From: Parerythrobacter_A sp963761775
Lineage (GTDB): Bacteria > Pseudomonadota > Alphaproteobacteria > Sphingomonadales > Sphingomonadaceae
Direction: 5' to 3'
DNA length: 64,000 nucleotides
Assembly: GCA_963761775.1 (NCBI GenBank)
Contig: CAVXIF010000011.1
Coordinates: 1,054,001-1,118,000, forward strand
Of this stretch, positions 1-9,958 are shown piece after piece. The notes below the pieces were generated by a model. It did no database searches, was not told where the DNA came from, and saw only the letters and a program-made list of their open reading frames with translations. Position 1 is the first letter of the stretch. The number at the start of each line of letters is the position of its first letter. The position numbers and the translations under genes are program-made.

Positions 1-106
1 CGGTGTCGCATTGCTGCGACTGGCAGGTTTGGGCCGGCTTTTCGGCTCCGGCTTCTCGTCCGTGCGTTTCGGAGCCTTGCGCCCGCGCGATCGCCTGGGA
101 CGCTGG

Positions 107-1321
107 TCACCGGAATCGGTCTTCGCTCTTTGCCGGACGTTCGCTCTTTGCTTCCCCCTCGCTCTTGGGCTTGGCTGTTTGTTCAGGTGCAATATCGACG
201 CGCACGTCATCCTTGCCGAAGGTGGGGATAACCCCGCCGGTCAGTTTCTCGACATTCTCGATGGCTTCCGCATCGGCGTCGGTCACAAAGGTGAAGGCGC
301 GCCCCTTGGCCCCGGCACGCCCGGTACGGCCGATGCGGTGGACATAATCGTCCGGGTGCCATGGGGTGTCGTAGTTGAAGACGTGGCTTACGCCCTTGAT
401 GTCCAGCCCGCGCGCCGCGACGTCGCTGGCGACCAGGATATTCATGTCGCCGGTCTTGAACCGTTCCAGTTCCTGGTTGCGCGTCGCCTGGTCGATATCG
501 CCGTGGATCTCGCCGCTCATGAACCCGCTTTTCTGCAACGACTTGTTCAGTTCGCGCACGGTCGTCTTGCGGTTGGAGAACACGATGGCGGTTTCGACGT
601 GGTCGTTCCGCAGGAGCCATTCCAGTGTTTCGAGCTTCTTGCGCGGAGCAACCGGCACCTTGAATGCGGTGATATCCTTGTTCGTGCTGGCCGCGCGGCT
701 GACTTCGATGCGCTTGGGATTGTTGAGAAACTTCTTCGCCAGCTTTTCGATGGGCGGTGGCATGGTGGCCGAAAACAGCATCGTCTGACGCGTTTCGGGC
801 AGCTTGTCGCAAATGAATTCGATGTCGGGGATGAAGCCCATATCCAGCATCCGGTCCGCCTCGTCGATCACCAGCAGCTCGCAACCGTTGAGCAGGATTT
901 TGCCCCGCTCGAACAGGTCCATCAGGCGACCCGGCGTCGCAATCAGAACGTCGACCCCTTCGTTCAACGCCTTGATCTGATCGCCCATCTGCACACCGCC
1001 GATCAGCAGCGCCATTTTCAAATCGTGGTTTTTGCCATATTTCTCGAAGTTCTCCGCCACCTGTGCCGCCAGTTCGCGCGTGGGTTCGAGGATCAGCGAA
1101 CGCGGCATCAGCGCGCGGCGGCGGCCGCTGGCCATGATGTCGATCATCGGCAGCACGAAGCCCGCCGTCTTGCCGGTGCCGGTTTGCGCGATGCCGATGA
1201 TGTCCTTCATCATCAGCACGGGCGGAATGGCTTCTGCCTGGATGGCGGTGGGTTCGGTGTAACCGGCGTCCGCCACGGCTTTGAGCAGGTCGGGGGAAAG
1301 GCCGAGATCGGCGAAGTTCAT
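107..1321 (-). CDS. DEAD-box ATP-dependent RNA helicase (RhlE-like), C-terminal tail frameshifted
   Basis: This is an ATP-dependent RNA helicase acting in RNA remodelling, such as ribosome assembly or mRNA decay. It shows the Q motif (GYTEPTAIQ), Walker A (AQTGTGKT), DEAD box (VIDEADRM), SAT motif (LFSATMP) and motif VI (HRIGRTGR) in normal order. I chose the ATG at 1321 because the conserved start MNFADLGLSPDLL begins there; the frame is open 37 codons further upstream without homology. The stop at 107 follows a Lys/Ser/Glu stretch. In the next frame the bases from about 125 down to 1 encode a strongly basic tail (KTDSGDQRPRRSRGRK...), the usual end of RhlE proteins. A one-base insertion near 125 has therefore probably cut the protein short, and the true gene likely runs off the left edge. 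Confidence 0.93.
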   Translation of the reverse strand: MNFADLGLSPDLLKAVADAGYTEPTAIQAEAIPPVLMMKDIIGIAQTGTGKTAGFVLPMIDIMASGRRRALMPRSLILEPTRELAAQVAENFEKYGKNHDLKMALLIGGVQMGDQIKALNEGVDVLIATPGRLMDLFERGKILLNGCELLVIDEADRMLDMGFIPDIEFICDKLPETRQTMLFSATMPPPIEKLAKKFLNNPKRIEVSRAASTNKDITAFKVPVAPRKKLETLEWLLRNDHVETAIVFSNRKTTVRELNKSLQKSGFMSGEIHGDIDQATRNQELERFKTGDMNILVASDVAARGLDIKGVSHVFNYDTPWHPDDYVHRIGRTGRAGAKGRAFTFVTDADAEAIENVEKLTGGVIPTFGKDDVRVDIAPEQTAKPKSEGEAKSERPAKSEDRFR

Positions 1322-1473
1322 GGGTGTCTGGGGTGTCCGAATGATGCGGCCCGTATCGGACCGGTGGCGCGCCTTACGCAAAACACGCGACGCTTGCGCG
1401 ATGCCCTTGCTGGCGAACGGCGGAAAAGTCAAGAAATCCGGCGCGGGGCGCGCCTACCCGGCGACAGACAAAG

Positions 1474-1980
1474 TCAGGTGCCGTCGCGCACCATCTGGCG
1501 CAGGCGGGTCAGCTCGCATTTCGCACCGGTGCGCGATTGCAGCTTGTCGCGGTTGATGCAGACCTTCCCGTCCTTGCGCGGCTCGACGTAAAAGCCGGAG
1601 TAGAAATCGCGCGAGGAGCATGCCTTTTCCAGGTTCGCCGCCACAATCCGCCGATCCTTGAGGAACAGCATCAACCGGTCATCCTCCATCGGCGCGACGC
1701 CAGCAACGCTCGACAGGGCGATGCACTTGCCCATCTTGTGTTCCACCACCGGTCGACGCCGATCGCGCCGGGGGGCCGTGGACACGAAATCCGCCGTGCC
1801 GGACCGTCGCGGAGAAATGCGAATGATGACCCGCTGCCGCACCCGCACCTGGGCGACCACCGGCGTTTCGGCGGTGGGCTGCAGCGTCGTTACGGGACGT
1901 AAGCGGTCTGACGTATCGCTGGCGGAAGCAGCGGGCAGGGCGAGCGCAAGAGGCAGGAACAGGCTGGCAAAACTGGGCAT
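1474..1980 (-). CDS. Secreted hypothetical protein with four C-terminal cysteines
   Basis: I do not recognise a family. The ATG at 1980 is preferred over one 23 codons upstream because it starts directly with a classical signal peptide (MPSFASLFLPLALALPAASA), so the product of about 168 residues is probably periplasmic. The mature part has an arginine-rich stretch (VRVRQRVIIRISPRR), then a C-terminal domain with cysteines in MGKCIAL, EKACSSRD, KVCINR and AKCELT, which could form two disulfides. It is a single gene between the helicase and the divergently transcribed FAD oxidase. The function is unknown. Confidence 0.75.
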   Translation of the reverse strand: MPSFASLFLPLALALPAASASDTSDRLRPVTTLQPTAETPVVAQVRVRQRVIIRISPRRSGTADFVSTAPRRDRRRPVVEHKMGKCIALSSVAGVAPMEDDRLMLFLKDRRIVAANLEKACSSRDFYSGFYVEPRKDGKVCINRDKLQSRTGAKCELTRLRQMVRDGT

Positions 1981-2114
1981 GAATAGCGGGGAGGAGGACT
2001 GTTCCAATAACGGCGGGAAGACAAGGTGTGCGCGCCGCTCTAGCTGCAACGATTGAATGCCAGCTTAACTGCCCCTCTCGACGGGTTGGGTCTCTGGCGG
2101 ATATGGTGAGTCAT

Positions 2115-3567
2115 ATGAACGACCATGACACCTTTCTAAAAGCCGCCGAGGCCATCCTGGGACCGCGCGGGCTGATCCGCGATGCCGAGCAGATCGCGCC
2201 GTGGCTGACCGACTGGCGCGGGCGATATACAGGGGCGGCATTGGCGCTGGCGGCACCGGCAGATACTGCGCAGGTCTCGGCTTTGCTTGCGCTATGTAAC
2301 GCCCACGGCGTGCCGGTAGTGCCGCAGGGAGGGAACAGCGGCATGTCCGGCGGCGCGACGCCCGACGATAGCGGCACGGCGCTGCTGCTGTCGCTGCGGC
2401 GGCTGGACACGGTTGGCGAGGTCGGCCGTGACGACATGAGCGTCACCTGCGGAGCGGGCGTGATCCTCCAGACGCTGCACGAAGCGGCGGAGGCGGCGGA
2501 TATGCGCTTCCCGCTGACGCTGGGCGGCAAGGGGTCGGCGACCATCGGCGGGCTGATCGCGACCAATGCTGGCGGCACGCAGGTGCTGCGCCACGGCACG
2601 ATGCGGGCACAGGTGCTGGGGGTGGAGGCGGTGCTGGCCGATGGCAGCGTGCTGAACCGGCTGACCCCGCTGAAGAAGGACAATCGCGGTTTCGACCTGA
2701 CGCAGCTGCTGGTCGGCTCGGAAGGAACGCTGGGCATAGTCACGGCGGCAACGCTGCGGCTGGTCCCTGCGACTGCTGCACGCACGGTGATGTGGGCGGG
2801 CCTTGGCTCGATCCATGATGCGCGCCGTCTTGCTGCTTCATGCGCAGGCCAGCGTCGGCGATGTGCTGGAGGGGTTCGAGATATTGCCCGCCCATTCGCT
2901 CGACGCCGTGCTTGACTATCTGCCGGACGCGCGGGCGCCGCTGGCTGGAAGGCACGAATGGCACGCGCTGATCGAACTGGCGGGCGATGCGGGCAATGCC
3001 GATGCCTTGCCGGACCGCGCGCAGTCGCTGCTGGAGACCGCGTTCGAGACAGAGCTGATTGCGGACGCCACCATTGCGGCGAGCGATACCCAGGCGGAGG
3101 CGTTCTGGCTTTTGCGCGATTCGATCTCCCCGGCGGAGCGCGCGATCGGGCCGGCGATGCAGCACGACATCAGCGTGCCGGTGGCGCGGATGGCGGACTT
3201 CATCGCGGAAGCCATCGCCGCCGTCGAAGCGCTGGAAGTTGAGGGAAGTTTAGGCCAGAACCGGGCTATTGCATTCGGCCATCTGGGCGACGGCAATGTG
3301 CATTTCCACGTCCTTGCTCCGCCCGGCGCACAAGCCGGCTGGATGGACGGTAACGGCAAGGAAATCAGTGCTTTCGTTCATGATATTGTCACGAGATATG
3401 AAGGCTCTATCAGCGCCGAACACGGCATCGGGCAGATGAAAGTGGACGAGCTGGAGCGGCTTGGCGATCCGGTGTCGCTTGACATAATGCGGCGGGTCAA
3501 AAAGGCGCTGGATCCGGCAGGCATCCTCAACCCCGGCAAGCTGCTGGCGGCGGAACCAGGCCGCTAA
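2115..3567 (+). CDS. FAD-linked oxidase (GlcD/D-lactate dehydrogenase type), frame broken near 2830
   Basis: This is a flavoprotein of the PCMH-type FAD-binding family that oxidises D-2-hydroxy acids such as D-lactate or glycolate. The first frame carries the FAD-binding part (PVVPQGGNSGMSGG, then ATNAGGTQVLRHGTMRAQ). The second frame carries the C-terminal cap, with GHLGDGNVHFHV and the terminal motif SAEHGIGQMK. The two frames overlap at about 2803-2915. Deleting one C near 2829-2830 joins them as GSIHDARVLLLHAQASVGD and gives a 483-residue protein, the usual family length. I picked the ATG at 2115 (GGTGAG four bases upstream); an ATG at 2103 is in frame. The substrate cannot be read from the sequence. 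The frameshift is most likely a sequencing error. Confidence 0.85.
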
Positions 3568-3676
3568 AGCAGTCTGCTTGCATGTCAGGGGGGCTGGCAT
3601 TACAGCGCGCGCTTCACATCGGGTGCCGCAGTTTGCCTCGCCCCTCCCCCCTGTCTCGATTTTTGGAGATACCGCG

Positions 3677-4465
3677 ATGGCCAGCGCGCCGCAGTCCACC
3701 CTGCCCCTGTTCTACAAAGACCTGATGCCGCTCAACAGCCGCGATCATTCCAAATACAAGAGCAAGCCGATGGATTCGGCAAACTGGCTGAAGGGGCAGC
3801 ATGCGATCCCGCTGACAGTGGACGAATTCGTGCAGGCGCAGCGCGATTTCCCCATCGTGTTCTCGTCGGGCGACAATCCCCTGCCGCTGGCGCTGATGGG
3901 CCTCAATGAAGGCGTCAACATCTTCGTCGACGACGAGGGCAAGGTGAACGACCCGATCTACATCCCCGCCTATATCCGCCGCTATCCCTTCATGCTCGCC
4001 AAGCTGGACGAAAAGGCCGACACGTTGTCGCTCTGCTTCGATCCCACAGCGGAATCGGTCGGTGAATTCGACGAAGGCGAGCCGCTGTTCGATGGAGAAA
4101 AGGCGAGCGAGCAGACGCAGAACGTCCTGAAATTCTGCGAGGATTTCGAAGCGGCGGGACAGCGCACGAAGAACTTCATCGAAGAGCTGAAGAAGCACGA
4201 CCTGCTGATGGACGGCGAAGTTGGCATCACGACGCCGGACAACCCCGAAAAGCCGTTCGTTTATCGCGGTTTTCAGATGATCAACCAGGAAAAGCTGCGC
4301 GAAGTGCGCGGCGATGTCCTGCGAACCTGGAACCAGAACGGCATGATGGCGCTCGTCTATTCGCAGATATTCTCGATGGAACTGATGCGCGCGATCTTCG
4401 GCCGGCAGCAGGCGCAGGGCAAAGGCCCCGACCTCCGCGGCGGCCAGACCGACGCGCAAGTCTGA
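3677..4465 (+). CDS. SapC family protein
   Basis: The 262-residue protein belongs to the SapC family, named after a protein linked to S-layer export and widespread in alphaproteobacteria; its exact role is unclear. Family signs are the start LPLFYKDLMPLNSRDHSKYK, the central FPIVFSSGDNPLPLALMGL, and IYIPAYIRRYPFMLA. It has no signal peptide or membrane segment, so it is expected to be cytoplasmic. The ATG at 3677 has GGAG eight bases upstream and fits the family start; the open frame upstream lacks homology. It is convergent with the amidohydrolase gene, their stops being only five bases apart. Confidence 0.9.
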   Translation: MASAPQSTLPLFYKDLMPLNSRDHSKYKSKPMDSANWLKGQHAIPLTVDEFVQAQRDFPIVFSSGDNPLPLALMGLNEGVNIFVDDEGKVNDPIYIPAYIRRYPFMLAKLDEKADTLSLCFDPTAESVGEFDEGEPLFDGEKASEQTQNVLKFCEDFEAAGQRTKNFIEELKKHDLLMDGEVGITTPDNPEKPFVYRGFQMINQEKLREVRGDVLRTWNQNGMMALVYSQIFSMELMRAIFGRQQAQGKGPDLRGGQTDAQV

Positions 4466-4470
4466 CGGCG

Positions 4471-5463
4471 TTACTCGGCGGCGACCGGCAAGGTCCGTTC
4501 GTCGCCGATACGCCGTATGTCTTCGCCCAGCGCGCGTATCAGCGCGACGATGGCGTCCACGACTCCATCCCATCCCGCACCCGCATTATCGTGCGCGCCG
4601 TCGAGATAGAGGTCGCGGCTGATTTCAAGCTGCATCGCGTGGATGCCGCCCGCCGGATCGGCATGGCGTTCCAGCACATATCCGCCCGCATAGGGCCGGT
4701 TATGCGCGCACAAGCTTTCTTGCCCCGAATGTGCCCGGGATGAAAGCACCCGCAGCGCGATGGCGGCCAGCCGGTCGCTCGCCGCGGCCCCGAAGCGGTC
4801 GCCTATGACATAGTGCGCTGCCGCCTGCCCCGCCGTCGCGGGTTTCAGCGGCGGCATGGAATGGACATCCAGCAACAGCACCGCACCGAACGTGTCGCGA
4901 TATGCGGCCAGGGTTTGGCCCAGCGCCGCGTGATACGGCGCATGGACCTGTCCGATCCGCGCGTCCAGCGCCGCGCCGGTCAGCGGGTGACGCCAGATTT
5001 CGCCAAGTCCGGCCACGCGGCGCGGCACCAGCCCCAGCCCGCTGCGCACCCGGCGGTTCGCCCCCGCCCCGTTCGCCCCCGCACCGTTCGCCTTGTCGAC
5101 ACCAGCTCCGCCCGGCGCGCCCTCCGCCACCATCGTCCAGTCGATTTCATTGGGCGCACGGTTCAGGTCGATCATCGCGCGTGGTGCCTGCGCGGTCAGT
5201 ACCGCCGCGCCGGTCCGCGTGCCGCTCTGCCGTGCCAGCCGGTCGACCAGCCGGTCCTCCAGCGCAAGCGCCGACGATACCGGCCGTCGCATTGCCGCCC
5301 ACAGGTCTTCGGGATAGGTCCGGCCGCCATGTGGCGCCGCGAGGATCACGGGCAGTGCCGGCGCTTTTGGCGTTACCAGCGTAAAGGCTGGCTGGCGCGT
5401 GCCGGGGATGGTTCCCCCGCGCAGAGTCCGCGAATCGGAGCCGGATTGGAGTGCCGCTGTCAT
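4471..5463 (-). CDS. N-formylglutamate amidohydrolase family protein
   Basis: The 330-residue protein belongs to the family that hydrolyses N-formyl-L-glutamate to formate and glutamate, known from histidine degradation (HutG type). Visible family motifs are AAPHGGRTYPE near the N-terminus, RAMIDLNRAPNE, LLLDVHSMPPL and GGIHAMQLEISRDLYLD, which supply the expected metal-binding His/Glu residues. A Gly/Ala/Asn-rich stretch (KANGAGANGAGANRRVR) is an unusual low-complexity insert in the middle. The ATG at 5463 is chosen because the 97 codons open upstream lack homology. No other hut gene is present, so the histidine-pathway role is only inferred. Confidence 0.85.
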   Translation of the reverse strand: MTAALQSGSDSRTLRGGTIPGTRQPAFTLVTPKAPALPVILAAPHGGRTYPEDLWAAMRRPVSSALALEDRLVDRLARQSGTRTGAAVLTAQAPRAMIDLNRAPNEIDWTMVAEGAPGGAGVDKANGAGANGAGANRRVRSGLGLVPRRVAGLGEIWRHPLTGAALDARIGQVHAPYHAALGQTLAAYRDTFGAVLLLDVHSMPPLKPATAGQAAAHYVIGDRFGAAASDRLAAIALRVLSSRAHSGQESLCAHNRPYAGGYVLERHADPAGGIHAMQLEISRDLYLDGAHDNAGAGWDGVVDAIVALIRALGEDIRRIGDERTLPVAAE

Positions 5464-5604
5464 CGTCCTGCGCTGCTGCACGGCGGGCGACGGCGTGTCA
5501 AAATGTCGGCACCACCGCAATTTCTTCCGAATTGCCGTATCATACAGGGTCACACGGTGCATCGGGACAGGATTTCTTAAGCGAACGCCGCTATAGGCAA
5601 CGCC

Positions 5605-5994
5605 ATGAACGACACCGCCAAACTGCGTATTCTGCTTGCCGAAGACGACGATGCGATGCGCACCTATCTTTCCCGCGCGCTCGAAAATGCCGGATATGCG
5701 GTTACATCCGTGGATCGCGGCACGGAGGCGCTGCCCCTGCTGGAGGCGGAGCATTTCGACCTGCTGCTGTCCGATATCGTCATGCCCGAAATGGACGGCA
5801 TCGAACTGGCGCAGAAATGCGGCGAGATCAGCCCGCGCACGAAAGTGATGTTCATCACCGGCTTTGCCGCCGTGACGCTGAAAGCCAGCCGCGAACAGCC
5901 GCAGGCCAAGGTGCTGTCAAAGCCATTCCACCTGCGCGATCTGGTCCTTGAAGTGGAACGGATATTCGCTGGCGATGCGGCCGCCTCGCTTTAG
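5605..5994 (+). CDS. cpdR: Single-domain response regulator CpdR
   Basis: A 129-residue stand-alone receiver domain matching CpdR, which in Caulobacter is phosphorylated through CckA-ChpT and, when unphosphorylated, primes ClpXP to degrade CtrA and other proteins. The acidic pocket (AEDDDAMR), the phosphoacceptor Asp57 in LLLSDIVMPEMDG, the switch Thr in VMFITGFAAVTLKAS and the Lys in VLSKPFHLRDLV are all present. There is no output domain. It stands alone, followed by a tRNA-Val gene. The partner kinase CckA is encoded in this same window (19274-21868). Confidence 0.88.
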   Translation: MNDTAKLRILLAEDDDAMRTYLSRALENAGYAVTSVDRGTEALPLLEAEHFDLLLSDIVMPEMDGIELAQKCGEISPRTKVMFITGFAAVTLKASREQPQAKVLSKPFHLRDLVLEVERIFAGDAAASL

Positions 5995-6092
5995 GGACAA
6001 TAGACGACAGACACTGCTTGCGCCGCGACCGGCAGCCCGCTACTGCGCGCGCCTGCCGACCGCTTGAAACGGCACGGCAACAACGATGGTGC

Positions 6093-6167
6093 GGGCGTAT
6101 AGCTCAGTGGTAGAGCACTGTATTGACATTGCAGGGGTCGGAAGTTCAACTCTTCCTACGCCCACCA
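6093..6167 (+). tRNA. tRNA-Val (anticodon GAC)
   Basis: A complete 75-base cloverleaf. The acceptor arm GGGCGTA pairs with TACGCCC; the D-arm is GCTC-AGTGGTA-GAGC; the anticodon stem CTGTA/TGCAG carries the loop TTGACAT with anticodon GAC (valine, reading GTC and GTT); the T-arm is GGAAG-TTCAACT-CTTCC. The 3' ACCA is encoded. No integrase or duplicated 3' end lies nearby, so it shows no sign of use as an attachment site. Confidence 0.97.
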
Positions 6168-6244
6168 TCGTTCTCCCCACTTCCACACTTATATAATCCG
6201 CAGCGCGTCCGGCACGATTTGCCGCGTCGGGTGTTCGTGGGGGT

Positions 6245-6934
6245 ATGAAACTCCTCCTTCTCGGCCCCACGGGCGACACCGGCAAACACGTTCTCGAACA
6301 GGCGCTTGCCGCCGGGCATACGGTGCGCGGCGTCGAGCGCGATTTCGACGATGGTTTCTGTAACGACCCCGCGTTCGAACCGTTCGTGGCCGACATTCTC
6401 GAAGATGGCTTGGGCGATGCCGCCGAGGGATGCGACGCGGTGATTTCCGCGCTGGGTCTTGGCCGCGACCCGCAGACGCTGGCCGACCCGCCACCGCTCT
6501 ATACCGAAGGCGCTGTGCGCATTGTCGAGGCCATGCGACGTGCCGAGGTGAAGCGGCTGGTCGTCATATCCGCCGCCTTCGCCGCGCGGGATGCGGGCGT
6601 ACCGCTGTGGTTCCGCGCCGCCACCGTGCCGCTGCTCGGTCTCTTCCGTCAGATGGCAGCGATGGAATATGTGCTGGAGGCGTGCGACGATATCGACTGG
6701 ACGGCGGCGCGCCCCGGCTGGCTGCTCGACCGCGACCGGACCGACGGAGTGGAAGCTGCCATCGACAGGCTGCCCGAAGGCACCTTGCGCACCCGCCGCG
6801 CAGACCTTGCCGCGTTCCTGCTGGAATGCGCCACGCAGGATGCCTGGGTGAAGCAGCGGCCCTTTGTGGCCCGCCCCGAAGCCCTGCACCTGCAAACGCC
6901 ACCTGCGCTGCTGGAAGAAGTCCTGCCGATCTAG
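6245..6934 (+). CDS. NAD(P)-binding (NmrA/SDR-like) protein
   Basis: A 229-residue atypical short-chain dehydrogenase of the NAD(P)-binding NmrA-like kind. The N-terminal Rossmann motif is LLLLGPTGDTGKHVLEQAL (GxxGxxG), followed by the cofactor-contact segment CDAVISALGLGRDP and the strand KRLVVISAAFA. A late RPGWLLD segment fits this family. There is no catalytic YxxxK, so it may be a sensor or a reductase of unknown substrate. It is a single gene downstream of the tRNA. Confidence 0.8.
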   Translation: MKLLLLGPTGDTGKHVLEQALAAGHTVRGVERDFDDGFCNDPAFEPFVADILEDGLGDAAEGCDAVISALGLGRDPQTLADPPPLYTEGAVRIVEAMRRAEVKRLVVISAAFAARDAGVPLWFRAATVPLLGLFRQMAAMEYVLEACDDIDWTAARPGWLLDRDRTDGVEAAIDRLPEGTLRTRRADLAAFLLECATQDAWVKQRPFVARPEALHLQTPPALLEEVLPI

Positions 6935-7028
6935 CGATCTGGGAAGCGTGCCCATCTTGAACGGGGGCCACCCTCTGCTACAGCGCGCAGCAACCGGTTA
7001 TCCAGATACAAAAAGGCAATAGGCAATC

Positions 7029-8243
7029 ATGCAGAAAATTCAGGTCAAGAACCCCGTCGTCGAACTCGATGGCGACGAAATGACGAAAATCATCTGGCAG
7101 TGGATCCGCGAACGGCTGATTCTGCCCTATCTCGATATCGACCTGAAATATTACGACCTCTCCATCGAAAGCCGCGACGCGACCGACGACCAGATCACGG
7201 TCGATGCCGCCAACGCGATCAAGGAACACGGCGTCGGCGTGAAATGCGCCACCATCACGCCCGACGAAGCGCGGGTGGAAGAGTTCGGCCTGAAGAAAAT
7301 GTGGGTCAGCCCCAACGGCACGATCCGCAACATCCTGGGTGGCGTGGTCTTCCGCGAGCCGATCGTGATCGACAATGTGCCGCGTCTCGTTCCCGGCTGG
7401 ACGCATCCCATTGTCGTGGGCCGCCATGCCTTCGGCGACCAGTATCGTGCCAAGGATACGCTGATCCCCGGCCCGGGCAAGTTGCGGATGGTGTTCGAAG
7501 GGGCGGACGGCAAGAACATCGATATCGACGTGTTCGAATTCGAGAGCCCGGGCGTCGCGATGTCGATGTACAACCTCGATAATTCGATCCGCGATTTCGC
7601 CCGTGCCAGCTTCGCCTACGGGCTGGATCGCAAATGGCCGGTCTATCTTTCGACGAAGAACACCATCCTGAAAAAGTACGATGGCCGCTTCAAGGACCTG
7701 TTCGAGGAAGTGTTCGAAGCGGAATATGCCGATGCCTTCAAAAAGGCGGGCATCCATTACGAGCACCGCCTGATCGACGACATGGTCGCCGCCGCGATGA
7801 AGTGGAGCGGCAAGTTCGTATGGGCCTGCAAGAACTATGACGGCGATGTGCAGTCCGATGTTGTGGCGCAGGGTTTCGGCTCGCTCGGCCTGATGACCAG
7901 CGTGCTGATGACGCCCGACGGCAAGACCGTGGAAGCCGAAGCCGCGCATGGCACCGTCACCCGCCATTTCCGCCAGCACGAGCAGGGCAAGGCGACCAGC
8001 ACCAACCCCATCGCCAGCATCTTCGCCTGGACGCGCGGCCTGATGTATCGCGGCAAGTTCGACGATACGCCCGAAGTGACGAAGTTTGCCGAAACACTGG
8101 AGCGGGTGTGCATCGAAACGGTCGAGAACGGCCAGATGACCAAGGATCTGGCGCTGCTGATCGGCCCGAAGCAGAACTGGCTGACGACGGAGCAGTTCTT
8201 CGAGGCGATTGTCACTAACCTCGAGAAAGAGATGGCGGCCTGA
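7029..8243 (+). CDS. icd: NADP-dependent isocitrate dehydrogenase
   Basis: Converts isocitrate to 2-oxoglutarate with NADP in the TCA cycle. The 404-residue length and start (MQKIQVKNPVVELDGDEMTK) match the eukaryote-like IDH subfamily of alphaproteobacteria. Substrate-binding residues appear in WVSPNGTIRNILGG, the cofactor and active-site region in GRHAFGDQYRAKD, and the metal-binding region in ENYDGDVQSD-like KNYDGDVQSDVVAQGFGSLG. The late EAAHGTVTRHFRQH motif is also present. The frame is intact. It is followed 25 bases later by the GNAT-nitrilase gene. Confidence 0.97.
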   Translation: MQKIQVKNPVVELDGDEMTKIIWQWIRERLILPYLDIDLKYYDLSIESRDATDDQITVDAANAIKEHGVGVKCATITPDEARVEEFGLKKMWVSPNGTIRNILGGVVFREPIVIDNVPRLVPGWTHPIVVGRHAFGDQYRAKDTLIPGPGKLRMVFEGADGKNIDIDVFEFESPGVAMSMYNLDNSIRDFARASFAYGLDRKWPVYLSTKNTILKKYDGRFKDLFEEVFEAEYADAFKKAGIHYEHRLIDDMVAAAMKWSGKFVWACKNYDGDVQSDVVAQGFGSLGLMTSVLMTPDGKTVEAEAAHGTVTRHFRQHEQGKATSTNPIASIFAWTRGLMYRGKFDDTPEVTKFAETLERVCIETVENGQMTKDLALLIGPKQNWLTTEQFFEAIVTNLEKEMAA

Positions 8244-8268
8244 TCGCCGTTCTGCCCTGAGCGGTCCG

Positions 8269-9901
8269 ATGGCAAAAAACAGGCCAAAGCAGGAAAAGTT
8301 CGGCTCTCGCCGTCTGGAGTTGCGTAATGCGCGGATGAAGGACGTGCGCGGCATTTCCGCACTGGTCCGACGCGCCTATGACGATTTGCCCGCCTATACG
8401 CAGAGCGAGATACGCGGGCAGATCAACAACTTTCCCGAAGGCTGCTGGGTCGCACTGCTGGACGAGGAAGTGGTCGGATACTGCGCCAGCATGCAGCTGC
8501 CCGAACCGGTCGTCTTTGCACCGCACGACTGGGACGAGATATCGGGCAATGGCTATGGCAGCCGCCACGATCCCACCGGCGACTGGCTGTACGGCTACGA
8601 GATGTGCGTCGATCCCAAGGTGCGCGGCGTGCGTATCGGGCGGCGGCTGTACGAGGAACGCCGCGCGCTGGCCGAACAGCGCGAGCTGACCGGCATCGTC
8701 TTCGGCGGGCGCATGCCCCATTACCGCCGCAACCGCCGCAAGGTGGACGGGCCGGAAGACTACCTGGAACAGGTCGTTAGTGGCAAGCTGCACGATCCGG
8801 TACTGCGCTTCCAGCTCGCCAACGGGTTCGAACCCGAACGCATCGTCGAAAACTATCTTCCCGAAGACAAGCGCAGCGATGGCAACGCGGTGCTGATGGT
8901 CTGGCGCAACCCCTATGTGGAACGCGACCAGCCGGTGAAGAAACGCCTGCCGCGCGGGGTGGAGGCCGTGCGCGTCGCCACGTGCCAGCTGCAGGCGCGC
9001 GCAGTGAAGGATTACGACGAATTTCTCGGCGCGCTGCGCTATTTCGTGGATGTCGCCAGCGACTATGAAGCGGACTTCATCGTCTTTCCCGAACTCTTCA
9101 CGCTGATGCTGTTGAGTTACGAGGAGAAGGTGCTCTCGCCGGTCGAAGCCATCGAGCGCCTGTCCGAGTACACGCCCGCGCCTGAAAGCCGACATCTCCG
9201 ACATGGCGATGCGCTACAACATCAACATCATCGCCGGGTCGCACCCCACCCGCATGGACGATGGCGACATCCACAACGTCGCCTATGTCTGCCTGCGCGA
9301 TGGTGCGGTGCACGAACAGGAGAAGATCCACCCCACCCCCAACGAGCGCTATTGGTGGAACATCAAGGGCGGCGACACCATCGACGTCATCCCCACCGAT
9401 TGCGGCCCCATCGGCGTGCAGATCTGCTACGACAGCGAGTTCCCCGAACTCAGCCGCCGTCTGGCGGACGAAGGCGCGCGGATCATCTTCGTGCCGTTCT
9501 GCACCGACAGCCGCCAGGGCTACCTCCGCGTCCGTTATTGCGCGCAGGCCCGCGCCATCGAGAACCAGTGTTTCGTGGTGATGAGCGGCAATGTCGGCAA
9601 CCTGCCCAATGTCGGCAATATGGACATCCAGTACGCGCAAAGCTGCATCCTGACGCCGTGCGATTTTCCTTTCGCGCGCGACGGCATCGCCGCCGAGGCC
9701 AGCGAGAATGTGGAAACGCTGACCATCAGCGACATCAATCTGGCGGACCTCAGCTGGGCGCGCGCGGAGGGCACCGTGCGCAACCTCGCCGACCGGCGTT
9801 TCGACCTTTACCGCATCGAATGGGACGACGATGGCCGCCATCCGGGCAAGACGAAGCCACGCCGCGCGCCGCTTGGCGGCGCACATGGTGGCGGTGGCTG
9901 A
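8269..9901 (+). CDS. GNAT acetyltransferase / carbon-nitrogen hydrolase fusion, frame broken at about 9181
   Basis: A two-domain protein: an N-terminal GNAT acyltransferase domain (about residues 15-220, with CVDPKVRGVRIGRRLYEERR as the acetyl-CoA site) joined to a C-terminal nitrilase-superfamily amidohydrolase. The hydrolase shows the catalytic Glu in DFIVFPELFTL, the Lys in EQEKIHPTPNE and the Cys in GVQICYDSEFPE. This fusion is a known family of unknown substrate. One extra C at 9181-9182 breaks the frame after YTPA; removing it gives LKADISDMAMRYNINI and a 543-residue protein. The ATG at 8269 is the start that precedes the domain. The break is probably a consensus error. Confidence 0.87.
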
Positions 9902-9958
9902 CACCGCCCGCGCGCAAACCTGCGTGACTTGACGCGGGCGCCGCTCTAACCCGCTCGC

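Noticed and set aside
11..1591. Long plus-strand open frame opposite the DEAD-box helicase
   Set aside because: It is the complement of a well-supported gene in a high-GC region and has no family signature.
6093..6167. tRNA-Val as an integration site
   Set aside because: No integrase nearby and no second copy of the tRNA 3' end was noticed.
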